Shown here in pieces: positions 34,028-43,707 of a stretch of DNA of 64,000 nucleotides. This DNA is from Paraprevotella clara YIT 11840. Its GTDB lineage: Bacteria > Bacteroidota > Bacteroidia > Bacteroidales > Bacteroidaceae. The translations under genes were made by a program, and so were the position numbers. How positions within the stretch are numbered: the first letter of the stretch is position 1; every line of letters starts with the position of its first letter. A model generated the notes under the pieces. The model had not been told where the DNA came from, searched no databases, and worked only from the letters and a program-made list of their open reading frames with translations. The stretch lies in assembly GCF_000233955.1 (NCBI RefSeq), contig NZ_JH376597.1, forward strand, positions 186,001 through 250,000. The letters are read 5' to 3'.

Positions 34028-35479
34028 TCAATCCGTCTCGATACTGTTCAACAAGTCTGCCTTTCCCTCGTTGATCAGTTTCAATATCAATTCGCCGAAC
34101 AACGTGTTTTGCCAGGCAAACCATGCACGGGTAAAGTTCTTCGGGTCGTTCTTATGAAAAGACTCGTGCATGAATCCCGTACCGGCATCCGTATTCACCA
34201 GCATTTCCACACAGGCTTTGATTTCCTTGTCGTCACGGCTCGTAAAAGCTTTCATCATGATGCTCATCGGCCAAATCATATCGTAACCGACATGTGGCCC
34301 GCCGATACCTTCGCCCGCCGTCCCCTTAAAGAAATAAGGATTGTCCTCGCTCCATATCAGCTTGCGGGTATTCTGATACACCGGATCGTCCGCAGGCACG
34401 TCACCCAGATAGGGCATGGCCAACAGACTGGGCACATTGGCATCGTCCATGAGCAAACGGTTGCCGAAACCGTCCACCTCGAAAGCATACACTTTTCCGT
34501 AACGGGGATGATCGTATACGGCGTATTTCTTCAAGGCGGTCTCCACTTCATCCGCCAATTCACGACATTCTTTAGCCAACGTCTTTTCATGATTCACCTC
34601 GGTCAATATCTCGGCCGCCTTACGCAAGGAAGTCACGGCAAAGAAATTGGAAGGCACCAGAAACTGAAACGTGGTGGCATCGTCGGAAGGACGGAAAGCC
34701 GAGGCTATCAACCCTACAGGCTTCACCGGATTGCCCCATCCGTTATTGGTCACGGTGTCGAGCGCACGCTCCGTCTTGCGTTGGAAGTGATAGGGGCCGT
34801 TCCCCTCCTTACGCTGCTGTTCCCGGAACGTCTGTAGAATGTATGCCACGGCTTGCAGCCACTCGTCGGAGAAGACACTGGCATCTCCCGTCACCTTCCA
34901 ATAATGGTAGGCCAGACGAATGGGATAACACAGCGAGTCGATTTCCCATTTCCGCTCATACACTTCGGGCTTCATATCCGTCATGTCGGACGCCCAATAG
35001 CTTCCCGTCGCCTCCTTATTGAAGGCATTGGCGTATGGGTCGATGTTGATACACTTGAACTGACGGCGAATCACTCCGGCCAACATTTTCTTCAGTTCAG
35101 GATCCTCATTGGCCAACTGTACGTAGGGCCACACTTGCGCACCGGAATCCCGCAGCCACATGGCATGGATATCACCCGTGTACACGAAGGTGTCGTCCGC
35201 CCCGTCGAAGTGGACGGTCGTATCCAGCGTATTCGGGAAGCAATTCTCAAACATCCATGCCAATTTTGTATTCGTCAACAGTTTCTTGGCACGTTGTATC
35301 TGCTCCTCTACGGCTTTGGAAGTGAACAAACGTTTTTCGGGCCGATGGCTCTTCCACACACTGACCTGAGTGTTGTCCCGTTCGGCTACATACTCCTGCA
35401 TTTCAGCCGCCCGGGTCTCTACCGTCATTCCGGCAACCCCCACGGCCACTCCTACAATTTTAATAAGATTTAAGTTCAT
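34028..35479 (-). CDS. GH125 exo-alpha-1,6-mannosidase
   Basis: The 483 residues include a signal sequence (IKIVGVAVGVAGMTVETRA) and the GH125 (former DUF1237) catalytic domain with TGDIHAMWLRDSGAQVWPYV, SYWASDMTDMKPEVYERKWEIDSLCYP and GPHVGYDMIWPMSIMMKA. GH125 enzymes are metal-independent inverting alpha-1,6-mannosidases that trim N-glycans or mannan in the periplasm. A GH92 alpha-mannosidase is encoded at 56327-58522, so the strain probably processes mannose-containing glycans, although the genes are not clustered. No SusCD pair is adjacent. Confidence 0.93.
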   Translation of the reverse strand: MNLNLIKIVGVAVGVAGMTVETRAAEMQEYVAERDNTQVSVWKSHRPEKRLFTSKAVEEQIQRAKKLLTNTKLAWMFENCFPNTLDTTVHFDGADDTFVYTGDIHAMWLRDSGAQVWPYVQLANEDPELKKMLAGVIRRQFKCINIDPYANAFNKEATGSYWASDMTDMKPEVYERKWEIDSLCYPIRLAYHYWKVTGDASVFSDEWLQAVAYILQTFREQQRKEGNGPYHFQRKTERALDTVTNNGWGNPVKPVGLIASAFRPSDDATTFQFLVPSNFFAVTSLRKAAEILTEVNHEKTLAKECRELADEVETALKKYAVYDHPRYGKVYAFEVDGFGNRLLMDDANVPSLLAMPYLGDVPADDPVYQNTRKLIWSEDNPYFFKGTAGEGIGGPHVGYDMIWPMSIMMKAFTSRDDKEIKACVEMLVNTDAGTGFMHESFHKNDPKNFTRAWFAWQNTLFGELILKLINEGKADLLNSIETD

Positions 35480-35510
35480 AGCATTTATTGTGAATTAGTA
35501 TTAAGTTGGG

Positions 35511-36101
35511 TTATCTTATAAAATAGATTTCCACCGCATGGAAACCCAAAGCACGGAACAAGGCCGTGAACTGATTGCGTGCATTGGCTTCTGCCCGACG
35601 CATATTCGACGGCGTCAGGCATTGGCGCAACATCTTCCCGTAAGCACGGTCGTACAAATCGCGGCGTGCGCCGTTCGGCCATTTTCCACTCTCATAGAAC
35701 ACCTTCGTACGGGCTTCGTCGATAAAATTCTTGTCCAACAAATGCACGGCAGGCAAACGGAGAGTCACGGTATCGCCATGCGCCTGCGCCCATTCTCCTG
35801 TCACCCGGTTCATGTCGATCCCGATGCGGGGAACTCCGGTGTACACAGCCACCAAGCGGTCGTCGGTAAAGAACCCTTTGCGTAACGTATCGGCCACGAC
35901 TTCAGACTGAACCGACAAAAATTCCCATTGTCCGATTTGTTCGATACGGCGTATCTCCTGAGAGGTCAGCTCGATACGGTCATCAAAACCGGCCTCCACC
36001 GATATGCCTCCTTTACGATTCCATTTTATCAGCAGCCCGATAAAAACAGCCAATACGACGGCCACGACCAGCCACTTCAGTGCACTCAACCATTTTCCCA
36101 T
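35511..36101 (-). CDS. DUF4230 domain protein, membrane-anchored
   Basis: The 196-residue protein has an N-terminal membrane helix (about 9-25: LKWLVVAVVLAVFIGLLI) and a DUF4230 domain (ELTSQEIRRIEQIGQWEFL, DRLVAVYTGVPRIGID, YDRAYGKMLRQC). The preceding gene encodes a second DUF4230 protein, and the two are one base apart, so they are translationally coupled and may form a heteromer. The function of the domain is unknown. Confidence 0.82.
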   Translation of the reverse strand: MGKWLSALKWLVVAVVLAVFIGLLIKWNRKGGISVEAGFDDRIELTSQEIRRIEQIGQWEFLSVQSEVVADTLRKGFFTDDRLVAVYTGVPRIGIDMNRVTGEWAQAHGDTVTLRLPAVHLLDKNFIDEARTKVFYESGKWPNGARRDLYDRAYGKMLRQCLTPSNMRRAEANARNQFTALFRALGFHAVEIYFIR

Positions 36102-36102
36102 T

Positions 36103-36777
36103 TCATTTCAGTTTTTCAGTCCGGCCTTCACGTTCCAACAGCAACGGCATATCCGCCGTCGTAAAATCCTTACGGAAGGAAATCACTATATTCCGCTCGT
36201 CATAGCCTAACCTCGTCAACATCGGCACCAACACATGAGCCGCATTCTCACGAGCCATCTCCAAAATGCCCAACTGCGGTACGGAAGCCAGAATCTCGTC
36301 TTCCCCCTGACGCGTAAAATCGGCCAACTCCGCAGAAGTGTAGTCCGAACGTGTCAAAGACACAAATTGCTTCACTTCATCGTGATTGATGCGCGAGGAG
36401 GTCACGACCACCCGTGGGTCGGGCAAAGTGACCACAATACGGTCGCCCGAACGCAACACATTCTTCTCGCCGAAGCCCGTGAAGTCAATATAAGCTTTCA
36501 GGGTTACATCGAGAGGTATCATGACCTTGCGTTCGCCGATAGGAACTTTTACGTCGAACGCCCGCTGAAAGAGATTTCCTTTCACCCGCAAAGGGTCGTC
36601 CTTCAACACTAATTTATGGACTTCATATTCGGCCGTATAAAGACGGGCACACTCCTTTACCTGCATAACCAAAGAGAGCGTATCGACCCGGACGGCTTCT
36701 GCTTTCGTCTCTTCCCCGCGACAAGCCGACAAAAGAGACAGGCACAAAACTATGACAAAGTAAAACGTTGTTTTCAT
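36103..36777 (-). CDS. DUF4230 domain lipoprotein
   Basis: The 224 residues begin with a signal and lipobox LLSAC (Cys19). The rest matches DUF4230 in outline: strands such as RKVMIPLDVTLKAYIDF, DRIVVTLPDPRVVVTSSRIN, then a helical ENAAHVLVPMLTRLGY end. It is the first of a coupled pair and has its own promoter at 36797-36828. Role unknown, but a paired lipoprotein and inner-membrane protein suggest an envelope complex. Confidence 0.8.
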   Translation of the reverse strand: MKTTFYFVIVLCLSLLSACRGEETKAEAVRVDTLSLVMQVKECARLYTAEYEVHKLVLKDDPLRVKGNLFQRAFDVKVPIGERKVMIPLDVTLKAYIDFTGFGEKNVLRSGDRIVVTLPDPRVVVTSSRINHDEVKQFVSLTRSDYTSAELADFTRQGEDEILASVPQLGILEMARENAAHVLVPMLTRLGYDERNIVISFRKDFTTADMPLLLEREGRTEKLK

Positions 36778-36796
36778 TGCAAATGCTTGGGGACTT

Positions 36797-36828
36797 CAAA
36801 GATAGACATTTATGGACTAACAGGCAAC
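36797..36828 (-). promoter_or_regulatory. Promoter of the DUF4230 pair
   Basis: On the minus strand GTTG (36825-36828), 20 nt, TATCTTTG (36797-36804): one mismatch to consensus. The predicted start near 36790 gives a short leader. Confidence 0.6.
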
Positions 36829-36915
36829 AAAAGAAGACCTAAAAATATAATAAACCGGCTTGTCCAACTCACCTTTTTTTTGTTCCTTTGTGAAACTGTT
36901 GAGAAAAAGAAGAAA

Positions 36916-37476
36916 ATGCAGACACATTTCAAATTCCTATGTATGGCATGCACCGTATTGCTGTGCTACAGTTGCGGCGGAAATAACCCGCAAACCACCA
37001 GCGGATACAGTGAATATGAAAAACCGGACACGACAAATTCCGTGCAGGAAATGAAAGACTATCATTACAGTGCAGAAGTCAAAGTCGGACAAACGCGATA
37101 TACGTACGACATCGTACGGGAGGTAAACGATACGCTTCCGTTAGTGACGGGGGACGACGGCGAACGCTATGCCGACAACTATATCCGGCTGCGCGTGAAC
37201 CGCGAAGGAAAAGAAATCTTCAATAAAGTCTTTACCAAAAACCACTTCAGAAGCTATATGGAAAAAGGATTCATATCCCACGCCATTTTGGAGGGAATGG
37301 CCTTCGATAAAGCGGACGGCAACAACCTGCGTTTTGCCACCAGTGTCAGCTACCCGGCTTCGGACATCTACATCCCGTTGTCCATCACCATCTCGCCCGA
37401 CGGCAGTTATCAAATTACAAAAGATGAAGTCCTGGACACGGTGGTAGCCACAGACTCTACGGAAACGGAAGAATAA
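36916..37476 (+). CDS. DUF4738-like lipoprotein
   Basis: From the ATG at 36916 the protein has 186 residues with a lipobox LLCYSC (about Cys20) and then a linker rich in Thr, Ser and Asn. The body (QTRYTYDIVREVNDTLPLV, YADNYIRLRVNREGKEIFNKVFTK, IYIPLSITISPDGSYQI) resembles DUF4738 proteins of Bacteroidetes. An upstream in-frame extension to 36616 lies inside the divergent gene and is not used. A GAGAAAAAGAAGAAA stretch precedes the start. Function unknown. Confidence 0.78.
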   Translation: MQTHFKFLCMACTVLLCYSCGGNNPQTTSGYSEYEKPDTTNSVQEMKDYHYSAEVKVGQTRYTYDIVREVNDTLPLVTGDDGERYADNYIRLRVNREGKEIFNKVFTKNHFRSYMEKGFISHAILEGMAFDKADGNNLRFATSVSYPASDIYIPLSITISPDGSYQITKDEVLDTVVATDSTETEE

Positions 37477-37485
37477 TCCGACAAA

Positions 37486-37527
37486 CCACGATGCCCGGTC
37501 CAAGTAAGCTTAGGCCGGGCATCGTGG
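37486..37527. terminator. Bidirectional terminator
   Basis: CCACGATGCCCGG (37486-37498) pairs perfectly over 13 bp with CCGGGCATCGTGG (37515-37527), loop 16 nt. It lies between the convergent 36916 and 37557 genes. Confidence 0.82.
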
Positions 37528-37556
37528 CTGTTCCCTCTCAACAAGAGAAGGGAACG

Positions 37557-38921
37557 TTATTTCATCAACTTTTCCAACTGTAATTTCAACTTCGGATCGG
37601 AAGGTCGTTTCGCATAGGCATCCACGATACGTCCATCCTTATCCACCAATACCACGCGAGGAACAGAACGGATGTTCATTCTTGCCGTAAAATCGGAACG
37701 GAAACCTCCGGGCAGATTCAAATTCAATACAGGTGATTTCCCGCCTTTCTCCGACACCATCTTTTTCCACAGTGCCATCAATTGGTCGCCGGTATCCAAC
37801 GAAACGGACAGGAATTGAACCGGACGGTCTTTGAATGTTTCTGCCAGACGGTCGAAGTAAGGCATTTCCGCACGGCAAGGAATACAACCGGTGAACCAAA
37901 AATCTATGACTACCACCTTGCCTTTCATGTCGGATAAGGTATAAGCTTTCCCGTCTTGGGTATAAGCCGTAAAGTCCGGCATTTCCATCCCCCTGAGCAA
38001 ATCTTTGTTTTTTTCGCGCAAGGTAAGGTACTGTTTTTCTATTTCCGCCAAATCCTCCAAAGCTTTCCTGTCGGTTATCAACGGACGCACATCATCTACA
38101 TATACATTGAAATCGTCAGAGAATCCCTTACGTAAAGTGAATCTCAGCATCTCCACCAGAAATCTCGAGCGTAGCTTCTCGTCTGTAATGCGCTCCGCAT
38201 AAATCGGAAGATAATGGGTGGCGGAAACCGTCAAAAAGCCTTGTTTCTCCATCTCTTCCATAGCGTCTTTCATTACGGAGAACCATTTGGGCAGGCAAAG
38301 AATAAGGGAATCTCCGAAGGTAAGCGTTCTCAAAAAGTCATAATAATCCCGACCTGCATCGGCTCCATGTCCGAACATTTGCATGGTACGGGCATTCAAT
38401 CTGAGATTCAGAAACACAAAACGAAGATATTCTTTGTGAACCGCCACAAAGTTTGCAGGCAAACCGGAGCGGTCCAATAGGCCGTATAGCTCTCCCAGCT
38501 TCTCTTCATTATAATGCACCCACTCTTGAGAATAAGTTTTTATAGGTTCCGGAGCACGGCCTATATAACGATGTTCGTCCAGAAAAGTCTGTACCCGGGC
38601 TTTCGTACCGCTCCAAGAAAGTTTTTTCCCGTCATACAGTAATTCCAATGTGTCTCCCGGTTCCACGTATAAAGAGTAGAAATTGGAATTGGCATCCACA
38701 AAGCGATAATAACAAGCACCGTCCACGACCGGTTTCATTACGGTGGTTCCGGGAAGAACCTTACGATACCCCGTCGTATCTTCCGGTTGCAGAAACACGT
38801 CTTCCGTACTTTTATTCTCGACCGTTATATACACTTCTTGTGCCTTGGCCCCTACGGTCCCTATCACCGTCAGGCATAAACCGCCGACTAAGCTTATCAA
38901 TCTTTTTCTTTCCATCGTCAT
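37557..38921 (-). CDS. TlpA-like periplasmic thiol:disulfide oxidoreductase
   Basis: The 454 residues have a signal peptide (LISLVGGLCLTVIGTVGAKAQ), a beta-rich and helical N-terminal domain of about 300 residues, and a C-terminal thioredoxin domain with KVVVIDFWFTGCIPCRAEMPYF (active-site Cys346 and Cys349) and the cis-proline loop SVPRVVLVDKDG. It would reduce or isomerise disulfides in the periplasm. Its start overlaps the SusD-like stop by 4 nt, making it the last gene of the C10 protease/SusCD operon. Such TlpA proteins are frequent last members of SusCD operons that handle proteins or peptides. Confidence 0.88.
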   Translation of the reverse strand: MTMERKRLISLVGGLCLTVIGTVGAKAQEVYITVENKSTEDVFLQPEDTTGYRKVLPGTTVMKPVVDGACYYRFVDANSNFYSLYVEPGDTLELLYDGKKLSWSGTKARVQTFLDEHRYIGRAPEPIKTYSQEWVHYNEEKLGELYGLLDRSGLPANFVAVHKEYLRFVFLNLRLNARTMQMFGHGADAGRDYYDFLRTLTFGDSLILCLPKWFSVMKDAMEEMEKQGFLTVSATHYLPIYAERITDEKLRSRFLVEMLRFTLRKGFSDDFNVYVDDVRPLITDRKALEDLAEIEKQYLTLREKNKDLLRGMEMPDFTAYTQDGKAYTLSDMKGKVVVIDFWFTGCIPCRAEMPYFDRLAETFKDRPVQFLSVSLDTGDQLMALWKKMVSEKGGKSPVLNLNLPGGFRSDFTARMNIRSVPRVVLVDKDGRIVDAYAKRPSDPKLKLQLEKLMK

Positions 38922-40405
38922 TTACTATTTTGAATCAAATTACTCGTCTGCATAGCCTTCAAAGGGAACGGATACGTTAGCAAATGAGACGCAGGAGACA
39001 AAGTATAGGTTTTCCCTTCAACCACACGTGTCTGCGTCTCGTTGAACTCCGTAACAAAACGTCTGAGGTCAAAGAAACCGTTACAAGTGAGGAAAAGTTC
39101 ACGTTTACGTTCCTCGCGTACCAAACGTAACGCTTCTTCCGCATCGGTCGGCGCAAAAGGCTGATAGCGACCGGGAACCATACGGCAGGCACGCAATGTT
39201 TCCATATACCCCATGGCTTTAGACAGATCTGCCGTGTTGCCCTTACGGGCATAACATTCAGCCAACATCAGATAGACTTCGGACAATCTCATCCCGCCGG
39301 GATTCCACTTGATAGCCAACGTTGAAAAGTTACTGTCACCCGCCGGAGCCGTCTCGTGCTCGGCCTTGTAACGGATGCAATAACGATAGCGCAAATCCGC
39401 ATCCTTCTGGAAAAGATCCAGCACTTGCTTGGGCACGTACATAGGATAAGGATCGGTATAAGTGGAACCGAACTGATACAACAGTTGTTCCGGGGCATCA
39501 TACTCAAAAGGTATTCTCGTTTTCCATACATTCTCGACAAAGTCGTTCACTCCCGCATACTGAGGTTCGTCTATCGCCATTTCAGGGTATCCTGCCGCCA
39601 CAAGCATCGGAGCAAAAGTGTTATAGCCTTCCGTCATATCCCACAACTCGTGCCCGGCCCGGGCGGCCTCCGCAAGTGCGGAATCGCATGCTTCTATACA
39701 TTGTTCGAACTCCCGTCGGAATAAATGTACCTTGGCTTTGAAAGCGTATCCAAAAGTCTTGTCGGGACGAAACGAATTTGTAGCCTTATGCGGCAAATCA
39801 GGTATAGCCGCTTCTATGTCGCGCTGTATAAAATCATAGGTATAGCCTACCGACTGCTGTATCCCCACATCTTCCAAACTCTCGAACATCTTTTCCCTGA
39901 CAATGATACCGTGAGTCTGATAGGCCGTAGCAGGATCATAAGGACGGGCAAAAGTGTTTATCAAGAAAAAGTAATTGTATGCTCTCAACACTCGTGCCTG
40001 CGCTTCTCCCATCCGTTTGTCCTCTTCCTTTCCCTCGGACGAGGCAATACCGTCCACCACGACATTGAATTTCGTAATACGGTCATAACATGCATTGTAA
40101 GCAGCATTCTCTATCATATCCCCGGCACGATCGTACGACTCGTCCCAGAAATAGGCTACCGAGTTCAACGGATTGGTATAACTTTTCAACTCTTCGGCCT
40201 TATACCAACTGGCCTCACCGGCCAAAATCCAGCTATTCATCATATCATATTCGGGCGACCTGTCCTCTATCAATCCCAAATAATCTTCGGTAGATTTCAG
40301 CAAAGCCTTACCTTTGGGCGTAATATCCAAATAGTCGTCGCAGGCCGCCAACGTTACGACCATGCCGATACAAGCCGTCCAATTTCTTATTATATTCCTC
40401 ATCAT
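38918..40405 (-). CDS. SusD/RagB-family outer membrane lipoprotein
   Basis: The 495-residue lipoprotein has lipobox TLAAC (Cys22) followed by DDYLDITPKG, the standard SusD beginning. A TPR-rich SusD fold follows (RVLRAYNYFFLINTFARPYD, GMRLSEVYLMLAECYARKG) and the ending LRLVREERKRELFLTCNGFFDLRRF is diagnostic. It caps the SusC-like channel encoded 9 nt upstream and binds the ligand at the cell surface. The ligand is unknown; operon context favours peptides over glycans. Confidence 0.93.
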   Translation of the reverse strand: MMRNIIRNWTACIGMVVTLAACDDYLDITPKGKALLKSTEDYLGLIEDRSPEYDMMNSWILAGEASWYKAEELKSYTNPLNSVAYFWDESYDRAGDMIENAAYNACYDRITKFNVVVDGIASSEGKEEDKRMGEAQARVLRAYNYFFLINTFARPYDPATAYQTHGIIVREKMFESLEDVGIQQSVGYTYDFIQRDIEAAIPDLPHKATNSFRPDKTFGYAFKAKVHLFRREFEQCIEACDSALAEAARAGHELWDMTEGYNTFAPMLVAAGYPEMAIDEPQYAGVNDFVENVWKTRIPFEYDAPEQLLYQFGSTYTDPYPMYVPKQVLDLFQKDADLRYRYCIRYKAEHETAPAGDSNFSTLAIKWNPGGMRLSEVYLMLAECYARKGNTADLSKAMGYMETLRACRMVPGRYQPFAPTDAEEALRLVREERKRELFLTCNGFFDLRRFVTEFNETQTRVVEGKTYTLSPASHLLTYPFPLKAMQTSNLIQNSK

Positions 40406-40414
40406 TTGTTCTTT

Positions 40415-43400
40415 TTAGAATTTCACATTAAGCCCTAAAACATAGCTCGGCATGATAGCGTCCGTACGGGTTCCAGTATTTGCATTGAAAGCCTCGGGGT
40501 CAATATCACGCTTGTTGGCAGCCCAATAACACAGATTGTCCACCTGAGCCTTCACTGTTATGCCTTTCATTTTCAGTTTCGACACAAGTCCCTGAGGCAA
40601 AGTGTAGGACACTCCGATATTCCTCAGTTTGATGAACGAAGCGCTCTCCGTATTCACATCGGCATATTTCCAATGATAGTTGCGTTCCCCTACATTGGTA
40701 TGCAGTCCCATGGCCGGAATATCGGTATCCGTATGTTCCGGAGTCCAGCGGCGTGAAATATCTTCGTGAATCGCTCCTCCCTCGATAGCATTGTATGGAT
40801 CATAAAGCGTTACCACATCGTCACGCAGAGCATGGCCGGTATAATAAACGACTTTGGCAAACACATTCAATCCTTTCCAACGGAAGTCGAGCTGCAATGC
40901 ACCATTCCATTTCGGAGTAAGTTGCCCCACACAAACCACGGCATTCACATTACGCACCTGTTCTATGGAAATGACATTGCCGTTTTCATCGTAAACAGAC
41001 GGGTCACCGGTTGCTGTCAAGCCCGCATAACGATAGGCATAAAGAGAGTTATAAGTATCTCCCATCTTATAGTTGGATGTAGGCTCACGCATCATATCCA
41101 ATGCATCGGTGGGTTCATAATCCACTTTCTTGATTTCATTCTTATTGTAAGCTGCCGAGAATGATGTGGTGAAAGACATATCACGCTTCTTCAACCAATC
41201 GTAAGAAAGAGAGAGTTCCACACCATTATTCTGCATCTCTCCGTTATTGGCACGTGCCTTTCCATCGAATCCCAACGAAGGGTCTATGCTTTTATTGACC
41301 AACAAATCCGAACTATAACGCCGATATACATCAAAACTTCCCGTCAATCTGCCGAGCAACATGAAATCCATACCGAAGTTCAGCGTAGAGGTCTTTTCCC
41401 AACGCAACGAGCTATTGGGAGGAGTCTGCAACGTAGTAATGGGTGAATTCGTATAAAGGGAAGTAAGATAGTAAGCCAACAGATAAGGAGACGAGGTCTG
41501 GTCTACATTTCCCGTAATGCCATAAGTCAGGCGCAGTTTGAACATGTCCAGCCAATCCATTCCCGCATCTTTGACAAAACGTTCATTCGTCACATTCCAA
41601 CTGGCCCCCACCGACCATAAGGGACGATAACGATATTTGGGGTCCGTACCGAAAAGATCCGCCTGTTCCACACGCACGCTCCCGTTCAGAGAATAACGGG
41701 TGTCGTAGGTATAACCGGCATTGAAATAAGCTGATACATAGCGATGCATTTCTTCATAGACGTTCAAGACCTCACTTCTGCGCCGCAAAGCGGAATAGAG
41801 CCCTCCTTCCACTCCGTCTTTCGACAGCGTGGCCCAATCGACCATAGAATATGTCAGGCGCATGTCATCATAGCCGTAACGTTCGCTACTTGCCGAACGG
41901 TTCTTGTCCTGCCGTATTTCTCCTCCCAACAAAGCTGAAACATCATGCTTTCCGGCAAATTCCTTTTTGTAATTGAACTGCCCCCGCAAGTTATAGTAAC
42001 TGGCATTCGTATTCCCCGTGAGCAAATGTCCCCCACGTGGGATATGATAAGTCAGCGTACCATCATCGTTGCGCGATGCAAATTCGTTGAGGATGGAACG
42101 CATCATATAGGAATTTTCCTCGTCATACTCATTGGTTTCGGCATGGTTTCGTTCATACTGGAATTTCAACTCCAAATCCAAATCCTTGGTAATGTTGAAA
42201 TCCGTATGCAAGAACAGTTTCAGATATTGGCGGTCGGTCTTCTTGATGTTATGCTCAGACTCTTCCGCTGCGTTGAACCCCATATCGTAATATCCGTCCT
42301 GTGTGGCCAACTGTTCAGCCAGCACTTGATTATAAATATAACGATTCACCGGCTGGCCATCGTCGTCGTAAAGACGGTCATAAGGCATGGCGCTGGTATA
42401 TCCCATTCCGGAAGCCTGACAAAACTCACTTCGGTTGAAACGGGTATCCATCCCTAACGTAAGTTTCATCCAGGAAGCTACCGACAACGTATTCTTCAGA
42501 TAAAGTGAAATGTTACGGGCTTCGTCGTACCGGTTGTACTGTCCGAGTTCCTGATAGCGCGCCGAGAAAAAAAGGTCGTTCTTCCCCCCGCCTTTCGAAA
42601 GCGTCACGTTGTAATCCTGCGTCAGATTCAGGTGTTGCAGCTTTTTGCGGTACTCCCGGCGATAGTCGTTGCCACGCAAACGGTCCAGTCCCGCATTCAC
42701 CTCTTCCTGTGTGATTTCGCCCATGGCCATACGGTAGTAAAGCATGTCCACTTGTGTCATATACGCCGGACTCGATTTGGCCGTCATCGTTGAGAAATAA
42801 GCTGTAGGGCTCTTGATATATTCCGGGTCGGACAGCAAGTTGTCGCGCTCCAAATCAATGATGTCGCTCGTCGAAGCATAGTGCATGTAGTCGAGCGACG
42901 GCAAAGGTTTGAGGTAGTAACCTAACGACACATTGACATTGAGCTTGTCGTTTTCAGCCTGCTTGGTCGTCACGACAATGACCCCGTTGGAAGCACGCAC
43001 ACCGTATAGCGACGTTGCCGCAGCATCCTTCAACACCGTTATGGTTTCCACCGTCTCCGGATTCAAGTCTTCCAAGGTCAGGCTGCTCGGTTGCCCGTCA
43101 ACCACAAGAAGCGGAGTCGTGCCCACGGCAAACGACGAAACTCCGCGAATGCTCAGTTCATTGTTATAGGTACTCAGACCCGGAGCAATACCTTCCAGTT
43201 TCGCCACAAGGTCGGGCGCCTGCACTTGGTTTAAGTCCTCGCTATTGACAATTACGGCCGAACCGGTAGCACGCTCGCGCGAAATCGTCTGGAATCCGGT
43301 CACAATAAGCTCGTTCATTATACGTTCTTCTTGTGCCATACGGATATTCAAATTCTTTCCTGGCACAGCCTGGCGTTCTATACTCTCCATTCCTATATAA

Positions 43401-43690
43401 GAAACGACCAGAGTAACTTTCCCCGTGCCCTTGACCGGGATTTCAAACGTGCCATCCATTCCGGATATGGCACCCGTATCAGTCCCTTTTATCCGGACCG
43501 AAGCACCGGGAAGCGGCTCTCCCATGTCATCAATAATCGTTCCTGTCACTTTATACCGACTTGTCTGGGTAACTTGTCCCGCCATTTCCGGAGTTGCAGC
43601 CTGCACTACGGAACAATACGGGTGTCCCACCCACAAAGTCAACACGCACGCGGCATGGCCGCAAAATGGTAAAAACCTGTTCTTACACAT
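40415..43690 (-). CDS. SusC/RagA-family TonB-dependent outer membrane receptor
   Basis: The 1091 residues begin with a signal, then a carboxypeptidase-regulatory-like domain (VTGTIIDDMGEPLPGASVRIKG), the TonB-box region and plug (MNELIVTGFQ, GISTYNNELSIRGVSSFAVG-like sequence, SLYGVRASNGVIVVTTK), and a 22-strand barrel ending in VLGLNVKF with the terminal aromatic. It imports a ligand delivered by the SusD-like partner in exchange for TonB/proton-motive energy. The length is normal. It starts 18 nt after the C10 protease stop. Confidence 0.94.
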   Translation of the reverse strand: MCKNRFLPFCGHAACVLTLWVGHPYCSVVQAATPEMAGQVTQTSRYKVTGTIIDDMGEPLPGASVRIKGTDTGAISGMDGTFEIPVKGTGKVTLVVSYIGMESIERQAVPGKNLNIRMAQEERIMNELIVTGFQTISRERATGSAVIVNSEDLNQVQAPDLVAKLEGIAPGLSTYNNELSIRGVSSFAVGTTPLLVVDGQPSSLTLEDLNPETVETITVLKDAAATSLYGVRASNGVIVVTTKQAENDKLNVNVSLGYYLKPLPSLDYMHYASTSDIIDLERDNLLSDPEYIKSPTAYFSTMTAKSSPAYMTQVDMLYYRMAMGEITQEEVNAGLDRLRGNDYRREYRKKLQHLNLTQDYNVTLSKGGGKNDLFFSARYQELGQYNRYDEARNISLYLKNTLSVASWMKLTLGMDTRFNRSEFCQASGMGYTSAMPYDRLYDDDGQPVNRYIYNQVLAEQLATQDGYYDMGFNAAEESEHNIKKTDRQYLKLFLHTDFNITKDLDLELKFQYERNHAETNEYDEENSYMMRSILNEFASRNDDGTLTYHIPRGGHLLTGNTNASYYNLRGQFNYKKEFAGKHDVSALLGGEIRQDKNRSASSERYGYDDMRLTYSMVDWATLSKDGVEGGLYSALRRRSEVLNVYEEMHRYVSAYFNAGYTYDTRYSLNGSVRVEQADLFGTDPKYRYRPLWSVGASWNVTNERFVKDAGMDWLDMFKLRLTYGITGNVDQTSSPYLLAYYLTSLYTNSPITTLQTPPNSSLRWEKTSTLNFGMDFMLLGRLTGSFDVYRRYSSDLLVNKSIDPSLGFDGKARANNGEMQNNGVELSLSYDWLKKRDMSFTTSFSAAYNKNEIKKVDYEPTDALDMMREPTSNYKMGDTYNSLYAYRYAGLTATGDPSVYDENGNVISIEQVRNVNAVVCVGQLTPKWNGALQLDFRWKGLNVFAKVVYYTGHALRDDVVTLYDPYNAIEGGAIHEDISRRWTPEHTDTDIPAMGLHTNVGERNYHWKYADVNTESASFIKLRNIGVSYTLPQGLVSKLKMKGITVKAQVDNLCYWAANKRDIDPEAFNANTGTRTDAIMPSYVLGLNVKF

Positions 43691-43707
43691 CTTAATAATT
43701 GTATGGG